64,000 bases of DNA. Origin: Ophiura sarsii (lineage: Eukaryota > Echinodermata > Ophiuroidea > Amphilepidida > Ophiuridae). Below the pieces are notes generated by a model. The model ran no database searches. It worked only from the letters and a program-made list of their open reading frames with translations, and was not told the DNA's origin. The DNA is taken from assembly GCA_035610835.1 (NCBI GenBank), contig CM069447.1, positions 41,157,437-41,221,436 on the forward strand, given 5' to 3'. Shown one piece after another: positions 9,001 through 19,673 of the stretch (position 1 is its first letter; each line of letters starts with the position of its first letter). Both the position numbers and the translations under genes were made by a program.

Positions 9001-12000
9001 TTTTCTGTAAGTCTCCAAAACATGGAAATATTTCCTAGGGGTCTTAAACTCCATATTTGCTTCTGTGCGCATTGTTTCTACATGTTTCATCGTTATCAAA
9101 CACAATTTGGCCTCGACCCCTTAATTTGTTTACTTCAGCAGCCATTAACAGACGGTGTTGAGCAGGGGTCTTTCAATCTGGCATCTGATACATAGACCAA
9201 CGATGCAAGCCTATTGTCATCGCAGTCTACCATTTCATTTAGGCCTCTTGCCCAAACACGAAAGCTCCAGAGCGGGGAAAGCGCGATCCTTTTTCTATAT
9301 GTGACCCAACGAGAGTAAATGAGGCACAATGAGGGAAATATGAATATTGAGTTATAGATACCGTAATAATATGTATATGTTTAGGGACATTTTGGTACCA
9401 AAGTCAATGTCATATCACATTTCAAACCATTTGAAAATCACTTTGTCTCAAAACATCAAATACAAATTGTCAAGTTATGGGCAATTAAAGTTTTGGTTTT
9501 GTTAACATGAAAACTAAATACCTCAAAATGGAGTTTAATTCTTTATTTTCATAAATTTGAGTGCTTGGTTAGATACAAGATGTATACAAAATAAGACTTG
9601 TCCTAAAATTTACTTATTTTGACCGTGTCCCACATTTGTGCTCTTAAAATCAAATTACCTACTGCCGCATTTCGCCTCATTTACTCATTTTTGGTCACAT
9701 ATTGTTAAAAGGAGTGACAAAGGATCGGTGATTAACACCTCACTGAATGGGCACTTAAAGCCCTAAAAGACTACGGCGGTCATCATGAATTATTTAAATA
9801 AAAAGATGGTACTGAAACTGAAGCTGGTTATGTGGTTGGAAAACATGGGCAGCAGTGGTGTAACCCCTGCCCCCTACCCCCCCCCCCCCCCCAATGAAAT
9901 GACAAACTCTATGTATATATACATTTTTTTCTAAGTAGTGGGTTATGCCTCCCCCTCCCCCTCTGATCACAAGGGAAATAAGCTTCCATATTACACTTGT
10001 GTACAGTTGCGGTTGTAACCGGAAACACTGTAAACGGTATTAAAACGGTGTGAAACCGTGGGATTATATTTACGAACAAAAACACAGTCAGAAAATAAAC
10101 TTATTTCAAAATCTGATACTGAGGTAATTAGGAAACATATTGCTCTGTAACTCACAAGATATTTTTGTTTCGTGGTTAAAATGTAATTTGACAGAAATTA
10201 TGAATTTCTAGGGGAAAAAATCACAGATAGAGGGCGTGCCAATGGAAAAGATGACCGCGCGGAGATGGTAGATGGGATCAAAAGGACTGGATTTCAAATT
10301 AATCTAGTTTGACATTTATCGCGACACTCATAATCGTTCATTTGAAAACAGTTTGAAATGCCATCCACATGTAAGTATTATTTCTTTATATCATAAAATA
10401 ATATTTATTCTCCATTTCAAAATCGATTATAAATAAAAGAGTAGATATAAAAGTGAATGACAAAATTAATAAATATATATCATATTCACATACCAATGTA
10501 TTGCAATTCCCACCGTACTCGCAAGGTCCTGTGTTGATCACGGCACCAATGCTATCCATGATCACTTGACCAAATGCACTTAGAGATGACATAATTGACA
10601 TAGACATATAAGCCACGATCTAAATAGAATTTGGAATAAAATGGAAGATGGTTAATGATTAATACAGACATAAAATACGTTATTTTCATGTTCCCAACAC
10701 AAAGTCGACAAGAAAAAAAATCGCGATTATGCCCTTAAATTTAGCAAAGATTCCTAAACGCAAGTAGCAGATAGTCCCAGGACCTGAACAAGGGAAGAGG
10801 GGGAGAGCGAGAGATCCCAGCTCTCCCCGCTCTGCAGAACATTTTGCTGCGCGGGACACAGTTATGCCCTGTTCGGTCAGGGGAGTGGGAAGGGGATACA
10901 GACAGGGGGATGTATTTACACTGCTATTTATCACGTTTATGGCCGGTTAATCGAATACGTGTAACCATGCTGGTGGTTTTGCAGGAAAAAAATCAATATT
11001 ACACACATATCTCTACGGACACCCATAGTGTGAGGGCCCATTATTATATAGACCTATCTATTTCTGCTGTATCTTTGGTAAACGACAGAAGTGTAAAGTT
11101 ATTGAATACAGTCACACTTACCACACACGTGTTCTTGTTTTTGCTACATACTCCAAGGATACCAGCCACAAAGTAGAACTATAATGAGTAACACAATCAC
11201 CAGAAATGAAACATGCAGTCCATTTCATTCGGGGGCGCAAAATTCTCTAAATAATATTGTCTCATCAGATTGGACCTTGCTGACAACCGTCCCTTTGGTG
11301 CTTATTAAGATAGCATCATATGTATAAATTCTGTAAACGTTTCTTATTCCCTATTTCACAGGGGAAAGTGCCGATAGTTGCATATAACGACCAAATATCC
11401 CCAAGTTGCTAAAGATTACCCATAGTTGGCATTTTAGTAAAGTTTTGAGAAATATTACATTTTTCGGCTCCCCTAATCGTTATTATATAAAAGCCTTTTT
11501 ACGGAAATTATGTAAAAGTAAAATCCGCGTTTTAACGTTGTATTGAGGGCTCCGGATGACCTGTTTAGCGGTTTCTGAAAAATAATTTGTCAACGAATAA
11601 ATTATGTCCTTCCCCCTATTTACATGATTTTAATGCCCGTTTTAATGTACGGTCTACACGATTTTACTGTAATTTTGCTGACATTATACGGTATACGAGG
11701 ATGTGATCGAGTTTGTATAATTCCATGAGTTTATGAAACAATGCAGCACTGTCACATCTTAAAAATAAAATGTCACACTTCCTTCTCGTTAAAAGAAACT
11801 ACAGAAATCAAATACTAACATTGAACATAGAAACACCGAGTCATGCAATCCTAGCTGTAAATTGGTCATATGTGTATCATTGAGTAAATAACCATAAATT
11901 GATAATGAATTGTATATATGATAGAAATCTCCATTTATCATCATATCTATGTAATCGTCCATCGGGTAAATCAGAAATTATCATATAGTTACAGCATAAA

Positions 12001-12484
12001 CTGTTATGCTTCAACTTACTCCTGGGTCCGGTCAGGTATAAGATTTAGCGTAAATTACTCGCAAGTTACTGGCCTAGTAGCTTACCCCGGTTTGGTGCTC
12101 TCAACATTTTGGGTTACGCCTCAGTTACTAGGGAGGTAGCGCTATTCTTAAGCTACCCGCCATTGGTGCACTCGGCCAATTAGTACTTACCAATACGCCA
12201 CCCCATATAGGCCATCCAATAATAGCCGGAAACAGATAATAATTCCATATGCAGGCATACACATCACCGATGACACACGTAGCTAGCAAAATTGCGAAGA
12301 CACCAAATGTCACAGACAACACAGCGCAACAAATCTGAATTCCTCCTGTGATCATTGCCGCTCTTACTTTGAAATGCTGGTTTGGGGATGAAGCAGGTGC
12401 ATTCCCTTGATTAGCTGCAGATGTCGCTGGCGCTGTTATGTACGCAATTGATACCGGTGTTTGGTCATTTTGATTTGCGGCCAT
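5849..12484 (-). CDS. MS4A/CD20-like four-span membrane protein, gene 1 (5 exons, 282 aa)
   Basis: Exons in transcript order are 12484-12191, 11178-11122, 10619-10494, 8899-8774 and 6094-5849. All introns have GT-AG ends and phase 0. Predicted membrane spans are at about residues 44-72, 85-110, 118-145 and 165-188. The motif GWPIWGGVLFYF, spanning the exon 1/2 junction, corresponds to the GYPxWGG signature at the start of TM2 in the MS4A/CD20 family (Pfam CD20). The second outer loop carries two cysteines (150, 156), as in that family. TM4 has a central Glu173 and is followed by a Cys-rich CCHGVCC stretch. The tail (202-282) is Gln/Pro-rich with two tandem 17-residue units. The start is the ATG beginning MAANQNDQ; the TTG codon upstream is not conserved. 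MS4A proteins act in plasma-membrane signalling, ion flux or chemoreception; the ligand and role here are unknown. The call is from motifs and conservation, without transcript support. Confidence 0.85.
6480..7020. repeat. Degenerate tacaggGTGTT/ACAGGGTAATC repeats in intron 4
   Basis: Three acagggt-starting motifs (about 6505, 6684 and 6986), all in the same orientation, resemble ends of mariner-type elements but do not pair as inverted repeats. Gene 3 shares only the first of them, and its sequence departs after about 52695, so much of 6552-8060 is specific to genes 1 and 2. Confidence 0.35.
8050..8425 (+). pseudogene. Non-LTR retrotransposon RT 3' relic in intron 4
   Basis: Plus-strand frames read LSTDKTNIDKLFIYKKKALR and, after a stop, FIYLNIFDINQLQTALFMF followed by a decayed SYNTR-like end. 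This is the C-terminal part found in CR1/Jockey-type reverse transcriptase ORFs. Stops and shifts show it is dead. Homologous relics lie in intron 4 of gene 2 (23080-23455) and gene 3 (52690-52925 and 55236-55575). Confidence 0.65.
8774..8899 (-). CDS. Gene 1 exon 4 (TM4 and Cys-rich juxtamembrane segment)
   Basis: The acceptor CTCTCTAG precedes 8899 and the donor ATA|GTGAGT follows 8774. It encodes 42 residues including SAAVAFVEMVVAIVGAAYCC, then HGVCCRPSSPAPQQVI. Nearer AG acceptors (CACAG, CTAAG) exist but would break the frame with exon 3. The chosen acceptor gives phase 0 and is open in all three genes. Confidence 0.83.
9300..9699. mobile_element. TA-type MITE, 400 bp, in gene 1 intron 3
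   Basis: The ends are inverted repeats, TGTGACC..AGTAAATGAGGC on the left and GCCTCATTTACTCATTTTTG then GGTCACA on the right. TA flanks both sides (9298-9299, 9700-9701). Gene 3 lacks it and shows the uninterrupted site ctaTAttgttaaa near 58700. No coding frame is present. It is shared with gene 2 (24342-24741). Confidence 0.88.
10494..10619 (-). CDS. Gene 1 exon 3 (TM3 and outer loop 2)
   Basis: The acceptor TATTTAG precedes 10619 and the donor TTG|GTATGT follows 10494. It encodes 42 residues beginning IVAYMSMSIMSSLSAFGQV and ending in an outer loop with PCEYGGNC, whose two cysteines are kept in gene 3 (HCHYKGVC). Confidence 0.87.
11122..11178 (-). CDS. Gene 1 exon 2 (57-nt miniexon, end of TM2)
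   Basis: The acceptor ATTATAG precedes 11178 and the donor GTG|GTAAGT follows 11122. It encodes 19 residues, FYFVAGILGVCSKNKNTCV, finishing TM2 and the short inner loop. The exon is conserved in all three genes with one Lys/Arg change in gene 3, though its surroundings vary. Confidence 0.85.
11915..12187. repeat. Dispersed repeat abutting the exon 1 donor
   Basis: From tatgatagaaatc to the tagtactta next to the exon 1 donor, this matches 38159-38440 (diverged) and 33109-33379 (near-identical). Gene 3 lacks it in intron 1, so it is an insertion in the gene 1/2 lineage reaching within a few bases of the splice donor. It contains internal near-repeats of gttactxgcc and ggtgcactcggcc. Confidence 0.6.
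12191..12484 (-). CDS. Gene 1 exon 1 (residues 1-98: N-tail, TM1, start of TM2)
   Basis: 294 nt from the ATG at 12484 to the donor TTG|GTAAGT at 12190. It encodes the Ala/Pro/Asn/Gln-rich cytosolic N-terminus, TM1 (MITGGIQICCAVLSV onward), a short outer loop and GWPIWGGVL. The protein sequence is identical to gene 2 exon 1. Confidence 0.88.
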
Positions 12485-12779
12485 TTTAAACAATAATAAA
12501 AGGGGTTTTCAAAACTGAAAAACGTAAAACATATATTAGATGATAATTTAATACCGAAATATTGAAGTACAATATCACCATGTGATTGGCTTGAGTATAG
12601 ACAAGTAGACAGATTACCCTTGCCTCATTTAAGATTCCTGGACAATCGGGGGCATTGGATGGTCGTTGGGTTGGAGTGGTCAGCAGAGGGGTCATTAAGC
12701 AACAGTCCGTAGAAAAACGACCAACAAATGGTTAAGTAAATGCTCAACACCTAATAAATCAGTGCCAATATTAAACAAC

Positions 12780-13045
12780 AGTTGATTGAGTGACTGCAAT
12801 TACCTAACTTTTGACTAATTGGAATTGCTCAATTGTTGGTGAAAACGTACCCAACAGTTGAGCTGTTGCATGCATACTTGAACAACTGTTGAGTGAATAT
12901 AATTGCCCAACTTTTGAGTAACTGAAATTGTTCAACTGTTGGTGAAAACATGTTATCCAACGGTGCGCAAATTTTAAGCAACTGTTGAGCAGTTGCATAC
13001 TTGAACAACGTTGTGTAAAATGTTGAGTCAATATTTAAGCAACCT
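12780..13045. repeat. AACTGTTGAG word array upstream of gene 1
   Basis: About 265 bp upstream of exon 1 is made of the near-palindromic word caacagttga / aactgttgag and its variants, in three longer degenerate units of about 100 bp containing ggtgaaaacatg and tgcatacttgaac. Gene 2 has the same array (33974-34239). Gene 3 has a different element in this position. Confidence 0.7.
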
Positions 13046-13322
13046 TTTTGCTGTAGACACCAATAATTTCCAATCAATATGTTATTATTAAAGATCAAGC
13101 TTAATTTGGCATCCGGGCCGAGTGCCAGCGATCTGCATTCATTCATTAGTGTCATGAATGCATACATGTAGATGAAAGGAGGGAGAAAAGTATAAGTTCA
13201 CTTACGTATACGGCTGTAAAATGGTTTGTAAATCAAACAGCTGAAGGTAGGGAAGACAATACTAATATACCACATGGTTAGCTTCAACAACAGTGCATAC
13301 ACTGTACAGCTAAATGCGTATA

Positions 13323-13747
13323 CGAGCGTCATTCAATAAGTTCTACCTCCTCACTCATAGGCTCGCTAACATAAATATCAGCTTCATGACATTCATCATG
13401 ATTATAGCTCTGAATCATAGCTACATATTTTTAGTAAATCATAATTGATATCTGTTTCAGTTTTGTTATGATGTGGTCAAAGCCAGAGAGAGATTTTGAA
13501 CAAAGAAAACGGAAAATTACTTTTAAAATAATTGCATGTTTTTCGGGGTTTATGTAGGCCTATGGTTAGATATAAGCATGATAAGAGCACGATTTAAATA
13601 ATGAAAATGGAAAACAAGTAACGATATCTGAATATATTATAGTCTTATCATGTATAAAGCAATAACTCTTGTAGGCTTGCACATAGTGTAACATTAACTC
13701 GAATGTATTGCTATGCCTTTGGCATACTGGAAAACTGCTAATCCTTG
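13323..13747 (-). mobile_element. Mariner-like element, truncated
   Basis: It begins after TA with CGAGCGTCATTCAATAAGTT and continues as a diverged inverted match to the complete element at 16826-17888. Homology to the gene 2 copy breaks at 13747, where a GIY-YIG relic follows; the gene 2 copy continues to about 35060. Confidence 0.65.
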
Positions 13748-14040
13748 TGGGGCCTGCAACAAAGTTTATGTAGGCGAAACTAAACGGCCGCTGGGAGAAC
13801 TCCATTTCAGGAACACACATCAAAACTTGTCTCTAACCAGTCGGCCTTAGCAGAACATTCCAAACGAAGGACACTAAAGTTCTGTTCCGGGAGGACAAAC
13901 TACTGCCTAGAAAGATACGGGAAGTCATTTCCATCAAACAGGAAACCAGCACCACTCTTAGCAGAATATAACTGCAACTTCAAGCATCCCGGTAAGCTTA
14001 TACATTGCAGACTATCTCAGCAGACAAGGTAAACAGCACA
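13748..14040 (+). pseudogene. Penelope-like retroelement relic, GIY-YIG endonuclease part
   Basis: One frame reads PCGACNKVYVGETKRPLGE, another QSALAEHSKRRT, a third TKVLFREDKLLPRKIREVIS followed by IKQETSTTL. These match, in order, the GIY-YIG endonuclease region that follows the reverse transcriptase in Penelope-type elements (C-x2-C, YVGET, AxxEH, RKIxEAI). Two shifts and several stops show it is inactive. The reverse transcriptase part is missing. Confidence 0.7.
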
Positions 14041-14568
14041 CCACAACATACAACCATGTAACATAAATCATCTCGGCCGGGCGCCCTGAATGATTCCTTT
14101 TTCATGCACTATATTTTACATACCACAAGAAAAAAATACAATAATCAGTTACAATACCTTAACATACGATGTAAATAATGTGACCTCTGCCTGCCGCCGG
14201 CTCACAATTACAATGGCGGCCACGAGGGAAGAAACGCGAATCCTGCAAGACATCGCAGGAAACCCGCAAACCGTGGTTGTATTGCAAACTTGTATCGTTT
14301 ATTGCATTTTAATTCATACTGCTCAAATTATAAAATTAAGTTGTCATGCAATTTGTAATGCAATCAATACCTCGGCACTTCTAGTCTCTTCTAGTCAAAT
14401 CAATCGAATTCGGTTTGCATTGTTATTCATTTGTATCGAAATGCCAATGATTCGTATCATATCTTGTTTGATTTGTAGGCCACAGTAACATAATCGTAAC
14501 ACGACAAGTTTCCTGCATTACAATTTTTATTTATCCGTTTGACGAATTTTCTACAACAAATGACGATA
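14041..14568. other. Spacer with a small CpG-rich patch; no clear gene
   Basis: A GC-rich patch at 14075-14270 contains an open frame starting MAATREETRILQDIAG in a good ATG context (acaATGGcg). No convincing downstream exon or donor site was found. The rest is AT-rich with no feature seen. Confidence 0.3.
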
Positions 14569-15284
14569 CAGGGTGACCCAGAAAATGTTGAACCCAAAAA
14601 TCACAAAATTCAATATTTCTTTTTACCATTAAAATAACAAAATATTGCATAACTCGTTCACCAGCTATGTGCACCATACATTTAACTTTCTGAAACATTT
14701 TAGATCATAAAAATAGGCCACACGAAACTTAAAATACGTGTAATTTTGTAAAAAGTGTTGTTTTGTAGTGTCAGTGAAGTGCAAAAAAATTGTTTCATGC
14801 TACATGAGCAGAACAAGTGCCTGTTTGAAACCATTTCTTTCCGATTTGTTTTTACTTTTATCGGGATCTTTTGTTGTGACTGACTGTAATGTATATCAGA
14901 AGTGAATTGTTTAAAGATCAATACAAACACTTTAAAGCAACTAACACCCGTCCTCTTGACTTCATTTGAAAATGTTAATTTGATAAATACAGATCAAAAG
15001 AAAAGACTACTTAACTCACCGTACTTGGAACATAATTAAGTTTCATATCTTAACCAAGTTACAATTGTTTCACTTTTACAAAATGGCGAAAATACCCCCT
15101 GTCACACAATCAAGTGTATCTTTAGTTTGGTAAGGCCAATTTACATGATCTAAAGTTCTCCAGAAAACTGAATAAATTGTTGACATATCTGTTGAAAACA
15201 GAATGCCATATTTATTTAATTTCATTTTTAATTATTTCTTTTAAGTTTGTGGTTTTTGGGTTCAACATTTTCTGGGTCACCCTG
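14569..15284. mobile_element. Mariner-type MITE, 716 bp, CAGGGTGACCCAGAAAATG ends
   Basis: Near-perfect terminal inverted repeats of about 33 bp start CAGGGTGACCCAGAAAATGT on the left and end with the complement on the right. They are flanked by TA on both sides (14567-14568, 15285-15286). No transposase frame survives, so it is non-autonomous. Sequence between the ends is unrelated AT-rich DNA. Confidence 0.88.
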
Positions 15285-15794
15285 TATGATATTTTCAGTG
15301 TAGAAGGTTGGACCTTGTGCGATCTGCACGAGTAGCTGAACATGTGGATGAAACTGGCGAATTCGACAACTCTGCATCCATATCGTATGTTCGTGCTTGT
15401 GATAATTTCAAGTCCCTGTGAATAATTTCATACCAATACGAGCTTGGTATTATTTCATGCTGATGCTGATTTGTATGCAGTAGAGCGAGCACCGATTGTA
15501 GATGAATTATGCTGATGAAAAATAAGTTAAAAGTAGTTGTGAAAAATGTCCTTTAATGGGGCTGTGCACCTTCAGGTACAGCCTCCGTAAAACTGCCGTA
15601 ACTTCTTCATTATTCATTTAATCTGTATGAAAGTATACATTGTTTTGCAGGAAAGGGTTCAATGAATCCAACCATGATTATGAAATTGATCATTTTGGAA
15701 AAAATTATAATCAACACGTTTTTGCCCCATTTTAGATTCTGCAAAGATAACTCAAAATATATTTTGTAAAATGTTGTCATACTAGTTTTATTAT

Positions 15795-16027
15795 ATTCCT
15801 CATACAATTCCCTAGGAATCGAGGTTTTTTTTGTTGGAAATATTTATTATTTTTTGAATTAGAGACCAAAAAGTGCCCACAAATGTGATTTTTTTTTACC
15901 AAAAATGGTGATTTTAACGATTTTGGAGGTAAAAAATCACGTTTTTTAGCACTTTTTGGTCTCTAATTCAAAAAATAATAAATATTTTCAACAACAAAAG
16001 ACGATTCCTAGGAATTGTATGAGGAAT
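15795..16027. repeat. Foldback palindrome, 233 bp
   Basis: Two arms of about 80 bp pair almost perfectly. The left begins ATTCCTCATACAATTCCCTA and contains gaattagagaccaaaaagtg; the right ends taggaattgtatgaggaat. The loop region is an AT-rich stretch with ttttggaggtaaaaa. No target duplication is evident. Confidence 0.8.
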
Positions 16028-16029
16028 CT

Positions 16030-16335
16030 CACGGGTTCTCAACCTGGGGGTCGTGACCCCATGGGGTTGTTTGTGGTTTTCCAGGGGGTCATGAAGGGGT
16101 CATAAATATAACTTTTTGGGGAACCATTTTAATATTCGCTCTAAAAAGGCTTAGAAAAACCCAAAAGATACATTCAAATATGCAACAAATTGCTGCTCGC
16201 TACGCTCGCATCATAATATAAACAAGCCGTTTTAGTTTGAATAAATCGGATTATTTTTTAACAAAAATGGGGGGGTCACAGTACTGACCAAGAACGTGAA
16301 AAGGGGTCGTTGGCCAAAAAGGTTGAGAACCACTG
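16030..16335. mobile_element. hAT-type MITE with GGTTCTCAACC ends, about 306 bp
   Basis: The left end reads GGGTTCTCAACCTGGGGGTC and the right end GGTTGAGAACCACTG. CAGTGGTTCTCAACC is a classic hAT (Charlie-like) terminus. The left tip is altered (CACGGG instead of CAGTGG), and no 8-bp target duplication is visible. It sits exactly between a palindrome and a truncated CAGTCCTC element, so it may have cut both. Confidence 0.7.
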
Positions 16336-16650
16336 GATTAACTGGTAGCGATAACTCACGGGTTGATAGTAAGATGAGGATTGGAGATGCTTCAATTTAT
16401 CAATGCAGCCCATACACATACCTGTCACACGGTCCGGCGTGTTCAAAACCCAAGTGTGAGAATGTAAACTGCACTTTGTTCTATCCTTATCAATGTAGTG
16501 TCCTCGATTATTAATTGATCTTCATGAACAATGTCTCAAATTGAAGAGAAGAGATTTCCTAACAACTTAATAAATATGTTTACGTAGGATCTATAGTTTT
16601 GGAGTAAAGAGTATATTTATTACCTGGTCAGTTACTTATTTTGAGGACTG
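16336..16650. mobile_element. CAGTCCTC-family MITE, left-truncated
   Basis: It aligns with the right part of the 57655-58220 element (gattaactggtagcg, cacatacctgtcacac, cttcatgaacaatg) and keeps the right terminus cctggtcagttacttatttt gaggactg. The left part is missing at the hAT junction. Confidence 0.75.
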
Positions 16651-16825
16651 AAGACAAATTACTCTATCTCCAGTACGAGGCAGTTTAACATGGACGATGC
16701 CCATGCAATTTAACAAATACGATATACGCCTAACCAGGGATCAAACGGGTTGGTCTATATCCTTGAAAAGGCCTACATCAGAATGTTGGTAAGTAAATAC
16801 GTTTAATCTTAATTTTCTGTAAATA

Positions 16826-17888
16826 CGAGGGTCATTCAATAAGTTCTACCTCCTACCTCCTACCTCCTAACTTTGCTATTATACAAGCCAGTCATATAAA
16901 ATATTCCACAATCAAAGCTTTGAATCTCAGCTACTAAAACACAGTAGATCGGTCTGAATACTTATTTTACTTTTCTGGATATGCAGTCAAAACCAAACTT
17001 CCATTTAGTGCGACGGAAACGGGTAAAAAACCGCCAAATGTCTCCTAAGTGCTATTTATTTGGCTAATTCTAAGAGACAACATGTACCTATTAGTCAATT
17101 ACAATCGTTCTAAGTTACAAATATCTCTTGAACAGACTTTAAACAATACAAGTGAATGATTTCTTGGTGGAAAATGCCCTCTAATTATCCAGAACCAGAC
17201 CAGGACAGCCATCAATTTTAACCCTACCCAAGAGAACCGCTGCAAAAGTCATATTTGCTTTTCATAGGAACTAAGAGATCTTCATTATACAGGACTAAAT
17301 GGATATATTTCAAGTCTCTCGATGATATATTTTTCTATCACTGACTACCTGATTAACTATTCTAAATGTTGCATATAAGGAAACCTGATCAAATTACTAT
17401 CATGTTAAGATTTCACATTCGAGGCATCACTGTGGCTTGACTTGTAACAACGAACATTTGACGGAATATCAGTATTCCAGTATGCTAAAGGCGTGTCAAT
17501 ACATTCAAGTTGATATTATACTAGTTGAAAGCTACAAAGGTTAATATTGCCTACAATCTGATTCATATATGATAATAAAGCATTATATTCAGAAATCACC
17601 CATTGTTTTCTATGTTCAATATTTAAATCGGGCGGTTATACCTAATTATACAATACAGAGAGAAAACGAAAAACATGTATTTATCTTTGGGGTAATTTTC
17701 TGTGTCCGTTGTCCAAAATCTCTCTCTGGCTTTGATTGCATCATGACAAAAGTGAAATAGGTATCAATTAGCATTTACTATAAATGTGTAGCTATGATTC
17801 AGAGCTATATTCATGACAAATGTCATTAGGCTGACATTCATATAGCGATGTTATGAGTGAGGAGGTAGAACTTATTGAATGACCCTCG
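16826..17888. mobile_element. Mariner-like element, 1063 bp, CGAGGGTCATTCAATAAG ends
   Basis: Terminal inverted repeats CGAGGGTCATTCAATAAGTT / complement are followed inside by ctacctcc / ggaggtag, with TA on both sides. These are mariner-type termini. No intact transposase frame is present, only short frames. A ctacctc tandem slip occurs at the left end. Diverged relatives lie at 13323-13747 and 34517-35060. Confidence 0.8.
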
Positions 17889-18955
17889 TATGTCATCCAC
17901 TCTCATATTCAAACTGGTCCTTAAGTTGAGAAAATGTTGCGCACCTATAACACGTATATGGATTTTCTGATCAATAAGACGATGTAATTATATGAGTGTT
18001 ACCTACTGAAGATGGCAATGTAACATATATGGATGTTATCTAGAAAGCAATGGGTTCTATCTACTGAAGAATGCAATGTATTAACATTTGTACAAATTAC
18101 CTGGAGGTGTTTTGTTTGACTAACTTTATGCCTAGGAATCTGAAACAGTGGTTGTTTTATGATTTGGAAGCTGTTTTCAGCATGAAATCTAAGCTGCCAT
18201 CTTGGAATAGATAAAATCACATAACTTTTAAACACCTTAACCAGGACGTGTCTTTTTGACTAACTTTACGCCCTACAATCAATACAGTGATTGGTGTATT
18301 ATTATGATTTGTCTTCGACATAAATTCAAAGATGGCTTACAGTTGCTATATTCCAAATATTCATTTTTCAATATCGGCTAAACCATTCAACATAGAAACA
18401 TAATATTAAGTGTTGTCTCGACTAATTTAATGTTCATGAAATCATTCTAGGATTCCATGTAAGAGATAATTACTCTCACTATGGATATCAAAGATGGCCA
18501 CCAACACCATTTTAGAAAAGCCATGACAGAGACAAGTTGGTGTCAATCATTTTGAGATCATGCTCAGTATAATTATTATTATTTTCTGAATATTTAATAC
18601 ATACACTTTAACATCGAAGTTTTGTTACAGACTATGCAGTTAATGCTTTATCACAATATTACCCCAAACGCACCTCAACCCTACATAATATTCATCTCCA
18701 CACATACAGATTAACTTTTCACCCATCCTTACCAACAGGCAAAATCTGCGCATGTATGCATCATTTGCAGCGGGAGCCTAGACTGGACAATTTCGGATGT
18801 TGCAAAATAATGCTCTATGTAGTTTGATTACTACATAATTTTGATCATAGCAGGATTAGAAACTCATATCTATTAACTATGTTTTGGACAAAGACTCTAG
18901 CTCTAAAATCTCTAATAAACCCAAATAAGGTGTGACAAAACAGGCATGAATGGAG
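17889..18955. repeat. Degenerate spacer repeats (gactaactttaTGCC units)
   Basis: Between about 18110 and 18530 three diverged units each combine tgactaacttta(t/c)gcc, an A/T-rich middle and an (a)agatggc(c/t)ac end. The rest is AT-rich with no gene seen. Confidence 0.4.
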
Positions 18956-19332
18956 AAATTATTGTTTAAACCTAAAACACTTGGGCCAAAATAAAACGAG
19001 GACCAAAATTACGAGGACAAAATATTATTGGACAACATGTTTATAGGACAAAATATTATTGGACAACATGTTTATAGGACAACACTGAATGAGGACAAAA
19101 TGTAATAGAACGACACGTTTTTGGAATAAAATAACTTTGGACAAGAAAACCTTAGATTGAAATTATTTGGACTACATTTTTGTGTGGAGAAAATTCGCAA
19201 GCATGGACAATATATGTTTGGACAAATTAATATTGGCCAACAAGTTTTTGGACCAAATAATACTCTGGACGAAAAGTAAATGGACTTTTTTTGTTTAGAC
19301 TAAATATGCTACCCCCCCCCCCCCCCCCCCCC
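18956..19332. repeat. GGACAAAATATTATT word array ending in poly-C
   Basis: A degenerate word of about 15-16 nt (ggacaaaatattatt / ggacaacatgtttata) recurs in one orientation over 330 bp, with one exact duplicate pair near 19015-19080. It ends at a run of 21 C (19312-19332). The design resembles one arm of the foldback arrays elsewhere in this window. Confidence 0.7.
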
Positions 19333-19673
19333 TGTGCATCAATGACGCAGGTAGTGACGTTTTTGGAGCTGACTATACCCCTAGCTCAATTTATAATAAA
19401 CATACTACTTTTTATGATCATTGAGCTATTTTAGTTTAAATCTATACACCTTCTATGGAACATTTCAAACAGAACAGCCCATTGCTTGTTTGCAAGTTGT
19501 TAAACCATATTAAAGACAATTAATCTGATTTCCAAAGCTGATTATTGTCGTAACTCTGAGTATCCGCATTGATTGTGTAAAATAAGAAGAATGTGCCAAT
19601 TTGTTTAATCCCTTAAATTATTTTAATACATACATTTATGCGAATTTTCAATTTTAAAAGTCTTTAAGAAGCT

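Noticed and set aside
10145..10200. Candidate extra exon with AG and GTGAGT borders in intron 3
   Set aside because: Would end in the wrong phase for exon 4 and is not preserved as coding in gene 3. Exons 3 and 4 join in phase without it.
10686..10934. 82-codon minus-strand frame between exons 2 and 3 of gene 1
   Set aside because: Lies inside intron 2 of the supported splice model, the gene 3 counterpart is shifted and differs in length, and it has no family motif.
14210..14488. MAATREETRILQDIAG frame as a first coding exon
   Set aside because: Good start context and CpG-rich patch, but no convincing donor or downstream exon, no second copy to test conservation, and the rest of the frame is composition-driven.
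18956..19320. Possible CRISPR-like array
   Set aside because: Words are 15-16 nt, degenerate and continuous with no spacers, and the context is an intron-rich animal genome. The same reasoning excludes 41455-41938 and 36028-36612.
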